DNA of 10,756 nucleotides from an uncultured Bacillota bacterium (GTDB lineage Bacteria > Bacillota > Clostridia > Peptostreptococcales > Anaerovoracaceae): the NCBI GenBank assembly GCA_946631075.1, contig CAMOZS010000044.1, positions 1-10,756 on the forward strand, given 5' to 3'. The notes beneath the pieces were generated by a model, which was not told the DNA's origin, did not search any database, and worked only from the letters and a program-made list of their open reading frames with translations. Positions 1 to 5,184 of this stretch are shown here, piece by piece. The stretch's first letter is position 1; the number at the start of each line of letters is the position of its first letter. The position numbers and the translations under genes are program-made.

Positions 1-54
1 AACCCCCAACCTGCTGATTACAAATCAGCTGCTCTACCGTTGAGCCACGCCAGC
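1..54 (-). tRNA. tRNA-Thr (anticodon UGU), 3' end cut by window edge
   Basis: Read on the minus strand from base 54, the sequence folds as the 5' three quarters of a tRNA: a 7-base acceptor strand (54 to 48), then T8, a GCTC/GAGC D-stem around a loop containing GG, a 5-base-pair anticodon stem GCTGA/TCAGC, and the 7-base loop TTTGTAA. The anticodon TGT lies at bases 20-22, which reads ACA threonine codons. A five-base variable loop and the first arm of the T-stem (GGGGG) follow before the window ends, so the T-loop, the 3' acceptor strand and any encoded CCA are not visible. The sequence resembles the Thr(UGU) tRNA known from Firmicutes. It has its own strong promoter upstream. Further tRNA genes could follow outside the window. 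Confidence 0.93.
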
Positions 55-101
55 GAGGTGCGCGCGTTCACCAGGTGAATTAGCACCCGACGCAGTTATT
101 A

Positions 102-130
102 ACTATACACGAATCGGGCTTTTCTGTCAA
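102..130 (-). promoter_or_regulatory. Sigma-A promoter of the tRNA-Thr gene
   Basis: On the minus strand a perfect -35 box TTGACA (bases 125-130) and a -10 box TATAGT (102-107) are separated by exactly 17 bases. Transcription should start near base 95, giving a leader of about 40 bases before the mature tRNA 5' end at 54, to be removed by RNase P. The promoter lies just past the yigZ stop codon (168), and I see no terminator between yigZ and the tRNA, so some read-through from hflX-yigZ is possible. Confidence 0.85.
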
Positions 131-167
131 GCGATTTTCCAAAACAATTCCTAAACTTTTTCCTCGA

Positions 168-806
168 TCACACTCGTTGCAAGTCTCTTGTACTTTCGAT
201 GACCAGAGCCGTTCCGGAGGTCATATTGGCAAGGGCGGCGGTCACCGTCTCCTCATCCTCCTCCTGGCACAAAAGCTGGACGGTCACCTTCTCCCCGTAA
301 TCCGTGTCGGCGATGACAAAAGACTGAGGAACGGAAAGATCCTCCGACGCCATCTTCATGAGACGGTCCAGATAAGTGTATTCGATCCTTACGCTCAGGC
401 GGCAGACGCTGCAGACGCTGCAGATCCCGGCCTCCTCCACCGCCAGCCTGGCGCTGGAAGAGTAGGCCCGGACGAGACCGCCGGTCCCCAGCTTGATCCC
501 GCCGAAATATCTGGTCACGACCACCACCAGATTGGTCAGACCTTCTCCCACGAGCAGCTGGACCATGGGCGCTCCCGAAGTCCCCTGGGGCTCTCCGTCA
601 TCGCTGGCCCACTGGATCTGTGCCTTGTCACCCAGCACCATGGCAGGCACGTTATGGGTGGCGTCCCGGTACCTGGCCCGGATGGATGCGATGAATTCCT
701 CCGCTTCCTCCCGGCTCTCCACCGGCTTGATATGGGCTATGAATCTGGACTTTTCTATCGTCTGCGGCACCGACGCCTCGGCCCGCACGGTTTTATACAG
801 TTCCAT
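168..806 (-). CDS. yigZ: YigZ/IMPACT-family protein (UPF0029 plus DUF1949)
   Basis: This is a complete 212-residue protein of the YigZ/IMPACT family, whose bacterial members are usually 200-220 residues. The N-terminal IMPACT-like domain (about 1-120) carries the family signatures SRFIA (20-24), DATHN (48-52), SDDGEPQGTSG (68-78) and the TRYFGGIKLGTGG segment (98-110). The C-terminal ferredoxin-like domain (about 135-205) matches DUF1949. The biochemical role is unsettled. The eukaryotic IMPACT relative regulates the GCN2 kinase by binding GCN1, and links to ribosomes or proline peptidases have been suggested for bacteria, but nothing here proves either. The start ATG at 806 is preceded by a GAGGTAGAGG purine tract. 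The gene overlaps the end of hflX by 14 bases in another frame, which points to one transcript and coupled translation. Residues 129-134 contain a repeated SVC from a 9-base tandem duplication. Confidence 0.93.
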   Translation of the reverse strand: MELYKTVRAEASVPQTIEKSRFIAHIKPVESREEAEEFIASIRARYRDATHNVPAMVLGDKAQIQWASDDGEPQGTSGAPMVQLLVGEGLTNLVVVVTRYFGGIKLGTGGLVRAYSSSARLAVEEAGICSVCSVCRLSVRIEYTYLDRLMKMASEDLSVPQSFVIADTDYGEKVTVQLLCQEEDEETVTAALANMTSGTALVIESTRDLQRV

Positions 807-2085
807 CCTCTACCTCGTATTCCTTATATCTGCCCTGATCCTCCCTGCGGAACTTCCCGGTCAGCCTGGTTCCATTCTCCTCATATTCCATGGAATCCAC
901 CTGGCCGTTCTCGCAGAGGGCGGAAACGATCCTGCCTCTGTCATAGGGGACCAGGAAACTGGTCCGGACCATATCTCCGGTCAGTCTGCTGTCGATCATC
1001 TCCAGCAGCAGGTCCATGTTCTCCCCGGTCTTAGCAGAAACGAAGACGGCGTCTGAGCCGCTGGTATCCAGGGGCCGCTCCTCCGTCAGGTCGATCTTGT
1101 TGTAGACCATGATCCTCTCCGCCCGGCTGCCGCGGATCTCCCGCATGACCTTCTCGGCCACTTCGATCTGAAAATCCCTCTCCTCATAAGAGGTATCAGC
1201 CACATGCAAAAGCAGGTCCGCGTCCCGGACCTCCTCCAGGGTGGACTTGAAGGCCTCCACAAGGGCGTGGGGCAGCTTGCTGACGAATCCGACCGTATCG
1301 ATCAGGATAAAGTCCGCCCCCTGCTCCGGGCTGATCTTCCGGTGCTGGGGATCCAGGGTAGCGAAAAGCATGTCCTTGGATCCGACCGCCTTTTCCTCCC
1401 TGCTGGTCATCTCCAGGATCCGGTTCATAATAGCCGATTTTCCCGCGTTGGTATAGCCCATGAGGGCGACCACCGGGATCTGGGAACGGGTCCGTTCCTC
1501 CCTCTGCAGGCTCCGGGTCGCGGCGCATTTCTTCAGCTCCGCACGTATATCATCGATCCGGCCGGCGATGTGGCGCCGGTCCGTCTCCAGCTTTTTCTCA
1601 CCCGGGCCCCGGGTCCCGATGCCGCCGCCCAGCCTGGACAGAGACCTGCCGAAGCCGGTCAGCCGGGGAAGCCGGTACTGGAGCTGGGCCAGCTCGACCT
1701 GCAGCTTGCCCTCCCGCGAGGTCGCCCTTGAGGCGAAGATATCCAGGATCAGGATGGTCCGGTCGATCACCCGGCAGCCCAGGGCCGTCTCCAGATTCCT
1801 CAGCTGTATACCGCTCAGTTCATCGTTGAAGATGACCGTATCCGCCTCCATGCTCTCGCAAAGGCTGGCCAGTTCCTCGACCTTGCCCCTGCCCAGATAG
1901 GTGGCCGACTCCGGTTTCTGCCGGTACTGGACCAGCCGTCCGATCACTTCCACTCCGTCCGCCTCGGCAAGGCCCTCCAGCTCATCCATCGAATGTTCGA
2001 TGGTCTCATCGAAGGCGACCGCCGCCAGGATGGCCCGGTACTCATCGTCCCTCAGGACTTCATTCTCTTCACTGAATCTTATCAT
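793..2085 (-). CDS. hflX: GTPase HflX (ribosome-associated)
   Basis: This is a complete 430-residue HflX GTPase, close to the usual family length. The N-terminal nucleotide-binding-like domain (about 15-180) includes ATYLGRGKVEEL (61-72) and the family's glycine-rich linker LGGGIGTRGPGE (152-163). The G domain shows G1 GYTNAGKS (210-217), G3 DTVGF (263-267), G4 NKID (329-332) and G5 SAK (350-352), followed by a short C-terminal domain. In studied bacteria HflX binds the 50S/70S ribosome at the E site and splits stalled ribosomes, for example after heat or antibiotic stress. The ATG at 2085 fits the family N-terminus, but its ribosome-binding site is weak (only GTGA about 7 bases away). The gene follows a terminator-like hairpin after codY, with no clear promoter between hairpin and start, so expression probably depends on read-through. 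It overlaps yigZ by 14 bases. Confidence 0.96.
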   Translation of the reverse strand: MIRFSEENEVLRDDEYRAILAAVAFDETIEHSMDELEGLAEADGVEVIGRLVQYRQKPESATYLGRGKVEELASLCESMEADTVIFNDELSGIQLRNLETALGCRVIDRTILILDIFASRATSREGKLQVELAQLQYRLPRLTGFGRSLSRLGGGIGTRGPGEKKLETDRRHIAGRIDDIRAELKKCAATRSLQREERTRSQIPVVALMGYTNAGKSAIMNRILEMTSREEKAVGSKDMLFATLDPQHRKISPEQGADFILIDTVGFVSKLPHALVEAFKSTLEEVRDADLLLHVADTSYEERDFQIEVAEKVMREIRGSRAERIMVYNKIDLTEERPLDTSGSDAVFVSAKTGENMDLLLEMIDSRLTGDMVRTSFLVPYDRGRIVSALCENGQVDSMEYEENGTRLTGKFRREDQGRYKEYEVEDGTV

Positions 2086-2097
2086 AATCCAATCACT

Positions 2098-2132
2098 AGA
2101 AAAGCAGGCATACCTGACGCAGTATACCTGCC
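2098..2132 (-). terminator. Rho-independent terminator or attenuator between codY and hflX
   Basis: On the minus strand, two 10-base arms (bases 2122-2131 and 2104-2113) pair completely with one G-U wobble around an 8-base loop, followed by TTTTCT (2103 down to 2098). It starts 26 bases after the codY stop and its stem ends 18 bases before the hflX ATG. The short T-run makes it a moderate terminator, so it may be leaky or act as an attenuator for hflX-yigZ. A TATACT hexamer (2121-2126) lies inside the hairpin but has no recognisable -35 partner. Confidence 0.7.
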
Positions 2133-2157
2133 TTTGGTTTCAGCATGGTTTCCCGTC

Positions 2158-2934
2158 TCAGACGGTCATCCTCTCCAGTTCGTCCTTGAACTTGTCGTTC
2201 AGGATCTTGATCCTGGTTCCCTTCATTCCCAGAGATCTGGACTCGATCACGCCGGCGCTCTCCAGCTTGCGCAGAGCATTGACGATGACCGACCGGGTGA
2301 TGCCGGACCGGTCCGCGATCTTGCTTGCGACCAGGAGGCCCTCATCCCCTTCCAGCTCTGCGAATATCTGCTGGACCGCTTCCACTTCGGAATAGGAAAG
2401 GGTGCCGATGGCCATGCGGACCATGGATACCTGACGCTCCTCGGCTTCTTCTTCCTCGGTCTTCCTCCTCTGGATCTCCAGTCCGACGACAGTTGCTCCG
2501 ATCTCTCCCAGGACCAGGTCCTCATCGGAGAACTCCGGCTCATGTCTTACCATGATCAGGGTGCCCCAGCGCTTGCCGCCGCCCAGGATGGGGATCACGG
2601 TATGGAGCTTGTCGGCAGTGTCGTAATCGTATTTGAATATCTCCAGGACCCGGTCGCCGGTCAGGTTGGCCGCAGTCTGATCAAGTTTCATGAACTCGTC
2701 ATTGTACTCCGCCGGAAACAGTTCATTGCCTGTTTCCGAGTCGATCATGGTCGGGCTGTCCGATTTGATCTTATATGCGACGCCGAGAACCTTTCCTCTG
2801 ACATTGGCGACGTAAACATTAGCGTCGAGCATATCGCTCAGTATGCCGCACATCTCATTAAAGGAGAATGCTCCGGTCGGGCTCTCCTGCAGTAACCAGT
2901 TCAACTTTCTGACTTTACTTAAAATGTCACTCAT
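2158..2934 (-). CDS. codY: GTP-sensing/branched-chain amino acid-responsive transcriptional regulator CodY
   Basis: This is a complete 258-residue CodY (B. subtilis CodY is 259). The N-terminal GAF domain (about 1-155) binds isoleucine, leucine and valine in the family and keeps the FPxEY segment of the ligand loop (73-77) and IPILGGGKRWGTL (114-126). A helical linker (157-180) leads to the C-terminal winged helix, where LLVASKIADR (200-209) and GITRSVIVNALRKLESAGVI (211-230) are almost identical to B. subtilis and form the DNA-binding helix-turn-helix. CodY represses amino-acid, transport and virulence genes in well-fed cells. By my hand alignment the ligand-contacting Arg61 of B. subtilis corresponds to Met63 here. 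The ATG at 2934 has an AGAGGTG site just upstream. The gene has its own promoter and a likely CodY box (autoregulation), after the hslU terminator. Confidence 0.97.
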   Translation of the reverse strand: MSDILSKVRKLNWLLQESPTGAFSFNEMCGILSDMLDANVYVANVRGKVLGVAYKIKSDSPTMIDSETGNELFPAEYNDEFMKLDQTAANLTGDRVLEIFKYDYDTADKLHTVIPILGGGKRWGTLIMVRHEPEFSDEDLVLGEIGATVVGLEIQRRKTEEEEAEERQVSMVRMAIGTLSYSEVEAVQQIFAELEGDEGLLVASKIADRSGITRSVIVNALRKLESAGVIESRSLGMKGTRIKILNDKFKDELERMTV

Positions 2935-2973
2935 CGTTCACCTCTTCAGCGTTTGCATCTCTTTTCAACGGTT

Positions 2974-3003
2974 ATTATATACTAACCCTCTGTCAATTGA
3001 CAA
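2974..3003 (-). promoter_or_regulatory. codY promoter
   Basis: On the minus strand a -35 box TTGTCA (2998-3003) and a perfect -10 box TATAAT (2974-2979) are 18 bases apart. The predicted start is near 2967, leaving a leader of about 33 bases ending in the AGAGGTG ribosome-binding site. The -35 region coincides with a 12-base perfect palindrome and the -10 is bracketed by GGTTA/TAACC arms, listed separately. Because a strong terminator lies upstream, this is probably the main source of codY transcript. Confidence 0.78.
2991..3002. promoter_or_regulatory. Palindrome TGTCAATTGACA over the codY -35 box (operator candidate)
   Basis: TGTCAATTGACA is a perfect 12-base palindrome that overlaps the -35 box. 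A second, weaker inverted repeat (GGTTA at 2970-2974, TAACC at 2983-2987) surrounds the -10 box. Dimeric repressors often bind such symmetric sites, but the palindrome does not match the CodY consensus and no regulator can be named from sequence. It may be no more than a composite of a -35 box and its mirror. Confidence 0.45.
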
Positions 3004-3016
3004 CCGTATAATTTTG

Positions 3017-3031
3017 ATTTTTCTAAAAAAT
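3017..3031. promoter_or_regulatory. Probable CodY box upstream of codY
   Basis: The 15 bases ATTTTTCTAAAAAAT match 12 of 15 positions of the known CodY-binding consensus AATTTTCWGAAAATT, with the symmetric arrangement preserved. The site sits 13 bases upstream of the codY -35 box. CodY is known to act through sites with up to a few mismatches, and autoregulation of codY is described in Firmicutes, so autoregulation is a reasonable inference. The region is AT-rich, so a chance match cannot be ruled out. Confidence 0.55.
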
Positions 3032-3086
3032 GGTACTAATTTGCGTATTCCGAAATATTCTTCCTATACTTCCGGCCGTCAAATAC

Positions 3087-3120
3087 AGAAAACAGAGCGC
3101 CGGCCTCTTGTGCCGGCGCC
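3087..3120 (-). terminator. Rho-independent terminator after hslU
   Basis: On the minus strand GCGCCGGC (3112-3119) and GCCGGCGC (3097-3104) form a perfect 8-base-pair GC stem with a 7-base loop, followed by a T-rich tail TCTGTTTTCTGT. It begins 28 bases after the hslU stop codon and ends the topA-hslV-hslU transcript, isolating codY. Confidence 0.88.
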
Positions 3121-3147
3121 CTGGACGCTGATCTCGGTAAGAGCTTC

Positions 3148-4584
3148 CTAGAGGATGAATCTGTCGATATCCTCCGGATGGATCTTTTCCGCAAAGATCT
3201 CTTTGACATAATCCTGGTCGATCACGACCTTTTCCAGTTCCATATCAGGAATATTGAAAGAGATGTCCTCCAGCAGCCGCTCCAGGATGGTGTGCAGGCG
3301 CCGGGCACCGATGTTCTCTGTCTGCTCGTTCATCAGGAAGGCCATCTCAGCAATCTCATCCACCGCCTCATCGGTGAATTCGATCTCGATCCCCTCGGTC
3401 TCAAGAAGGGCCTTGTGCTGCTTCAGCAGAGCGTTCTCGGGAATGGTAAGGATCTTGACAAAGGTATCCTTGTCCAGATTCTCCAGTTCGACCCGGATCG
3501 GGAAACGTCCCTGCAGCTCCGGGATCAGGTCGGTCGGCTTGGCCGTATGGAAGGCTCCCGCGCCGATAAAGAGGATATGGTCGGTCTTGACCGGTCCGTA
3601 CTTGGTGTTGATGACGCTTCCCTCAACGATCGGAAGGATGTCTCTCTGCACGCCCTCTCTGGAAACGTCGGCCCCGCTTCTGTATCCGGACCCGGACGCG
3701 ATCTTATCGATCTCGTCGATAAAGATGATCCCGTTCTGCTCGCAGTTCTCCAGGGCATCGTCCGTCACCTGATCCATATCGATCAGGTTCTGGGCCTCTT
3801 CCTCCCTCAGGATCTTCCTGGCGTCCCGGACCCTTACCTTCTTGTTCTTTTTCTTCTTAGGCGCCATGTCGCCGAAAATATTGCCGATGGCGATGGACAT
3901 GCCCTCATTGCCCATGTCCAGCTGGTTGGTCTTGGGCTGGTCAGTGACCTGGATCTCGATGTACTGCTCCTCCAGGAGTCCGTCCCGCAGCTGCTGGCGG
4001 ACCTGTTCTCTGGCAAGCTCCGTATCCATCTCATTATCGCCGGCTGCCGAAGCGGCCTGCTGCTGTTCGTACTGTTCCTTCTGGCTGACGTATCCGCTGT
4101 TGCCCAGGATGAAATCAAAAGGCCCGCGGCTCGTCGCGGCGGAAGTATTCCTCCCCTTTCCGGGAATGATCGCCTCGATGATCCTCTCCTCGACCAGCTC
4201 GTCCGCGATGGAGTATTTCTCCTCCAGCATGGCCTGCTTGGTGATCCGGATGGAGGCCTCCATCAGATCTCTGACCATGGAATCCACGTCACGGCCGACG
4301 TAGCCGACCTCGGTGAACTTGGTGGCTTCCACCTTGACGAAAGGCGCGTCCATCAGCTTGGCCAGACGGCGGGCGATCTCGGTCTTACCGCAGCCGGTAG
4401 GTCCCATCATAAGAATGTTCTTGGGCGTGATCTCTTCTCTCATCTTTTCCGGAAGCAGGCTTCTCCTGTACCGGTTTCTCAGAGCGATGGCCACCGACTT
4501 CTTGGCGTCATCCTGACCGATGATATATTTATCCAGTTCACCGACGATCTCCTTCGGTGTCATCTGGTAGAGTTTGTTTGCCAT
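3148..4584 (-). CDS. hslU: ATP-dependent protease ATPase subunit HslU (ClpY/CodX)
   Basis: This 478-residue AAA+ unfoldase forms a hexamer that unfolds proteins and feeds them into the HslV chamber in the cytoplasm. Seen in order: N-terminal TPKEIVGELDKYIIGQ (9-24), Walker A GPTGCGKT (61-68), pore loop GYVG (94-97), the intermediate domain (about 110-245) with a glutamine/alanine-rich stretch and a basic KKKKNKK patch (243-249), Walker B IIFIDE (286-291), arginine-finger segment GRFPIR (359-364), sensor-2 GARRL (426-430) and the conserved C-terminal RFIL (475-478) that docks in HslV. It is slightly longer than E. coli HslU (443) because of the intermediate domain. The likely ribosome-binding site GGAGG overlaps the hslV stop codon and lies an unusually long 13 bases before the ATG at 4584; a weaker GAG is 9 bases away. 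A strong terminator follows. Confidence 0.97.
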   Translation of the reverse strand: MANKLYQMTPKEIVGELDKYIIGQDDAKKSVAIALRNRYRRSLLPEKMREEITPKNILMMGPTGCGKTEIARRLAKLMDAPFVKVEATKFTEVGYVGRDVDSMVRDLMEASIRITKQAMLEEKYSIADELVEERIIEAIIPGKGRNTSAATSRGPFDFILGNSGYVSQKEQYEQQQAASAAGDNEMDTELAREQVRQQLRDGLLEEQYIEIQVTDQPKTNQLDMGNEGMSIAIGNIFGDMAPKKKKNKKVRVRDARKILREEEAQNLIDMDQVTDDALENCEQNGIIFIDEIDKIASGSGYRSGADVSREGVQRDILPIVEGSVINTKYGPVKTDHILFIGAGAFHTAKPTDLIPELQGRFPIRVELENLDKDTFVKILTIPENALLKQHKALLETEGIEIEFTDEAVDEIAEMAFLMNEQTENIGARRLHTILERLLEDISFNIPDMELEKVVIDQDYVKEIFAEKIHPEDIDRFIL

Positions 4585-4601
4585 GATATATATCTCGCCT
4601 C

Positions 4602-5141
4602 CTATAACTTCTCTACTGAAATGTGATCATTGGTATAGACACAGATCGACGCGGCGATCTCCAGAGATTTCCGGACGATCTCCTCCGCTGAGAGGTCTGT
4701 ATTGTTGTACAGGGCGTTGGCTGCCGCGTAGGCGTAGTTGCCGCCGGAACCGATCGCCACGAAAGGCTGATCCGGCTCTATGACTTCACCGGTACCGGAA
4801 ATGATCAGCAGATCCTCCCTGTCGGCTACGATCATCAGGGCCTCCAGATTCCTCACCGCCTTATCCGAGCGCCAGAGCTGGGCCAGAGCGACCGCTGCCC
4901 TCTTCAGGTTGCCGCCGTGCTCATCCAGTTTGCTCTCGAACTTTTCGGTCAGAGAGAAGGCGTCCGCTACAGATCCCGCAAAACCTGTGATGATCGTGTT
5001 TCTGTAGATCTTTTTGACCTTCTTGGCTCCGTTTTTCATGATCGCGGTCTCGCCCATGGTCACCTGACCGTCTCCGCCGATACAGATATCGTCAGCGCTC
5101 CGCTTGACTGCCACGATCGTCGTTGCATGAAATTGTCCCAT
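4602..5141 (-). CDS. hslV: ATP-dependent protease proteolytic subunit HslV (ClpQ/CodW)
   Basis: This 179-residue threonine peptidase of the proteasome beta type forms the double-hexamer core that HslU caps. The start MGQFHATTI matches the family pattern in which a short propeptide, here MGQFHA, is removed so that Thr7 becomes the catalytic N-terminus. Other landmarks are GGDGQVTMG (22-30), the KVKKIY strand (41-46), GFAGSVADAF (54-63), the GSGGNYAYAAA segment (131-141) and the C-terminal CVYTN (166-170). B. subtilis CodW has a similar leader but is reported to use an N-terminal serine, so the residue actually used cannot be decided from sequence. A good GGAGG lies 8 bases before the ATG at 5141. 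The gene follows topA by 41 bases and precedes hslU by 17, so the three probably share a transcript. Confidence 0.96.
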   Translation of the reverse strand: MGQFHATTIVAVKRSADDICIGGDGQVTMGETAIMKNGAKKVKKIYRNTIITGFAGSVADAFSLTEKFESKLDEHGGNLKRAAVALAQLWRSDKAVRNLEALMIVADREDLLIISGTGEVIEPDQPFVAIGSGGNYAYAAANALYNNTDLSAEEIVRKSLEIAASICVYTNDHISVEKL

Positions 5142-5159
5142 CTGTAATCCTCCGTTTTC

Positions 5160-5184
5160 AAAGTGTATCTTTATTATACACTTT
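5160..5184. repeat. Perfect inverted repeat between topA and hslV
   Basis: AAAGTGTAT and ATACACTTT form 9-base perfect arms around a 7-base loop; one arm overlaps the topA stop codon. Without a T-run after it on the minus strand it is not a normal terminator. On the minus strand the sequence TATAAT (5173-5178) falls at the stem-loop junction, about 25 bases before the hslV leader ends, so it may instead be the -10 of a weak hslV promoter; no good -35 box is visible. An mRNA stability or processing hairpin just ahead of the hslV ribosome-binding site is another possibility. Confidence 0.6.

Noticed and set aside
177..1034. Plus-strand open frames opposite yigZ and hflX
   Set aside because: These are shadows of conserved genes with intact motifs on the minus strand; their translations resemble no family and have no start signals.
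2121..2126. TATACT within the codY-hflX hairpin as an hflX promoter
   Set aside because: The hexamer at the right distance upstream matches TTGACA at only one position and there is no TGn extension, so I do not call a promoter.
3178..4626. Plus-strand open frame of about 480 codons opposite hslU
   Set aside because: It mirrors the hslU reading frame and is rich in Leu, Asp, Val and Gly as expected of the complement of its codons. No motif, promoter or ribosome-binding site supports it.
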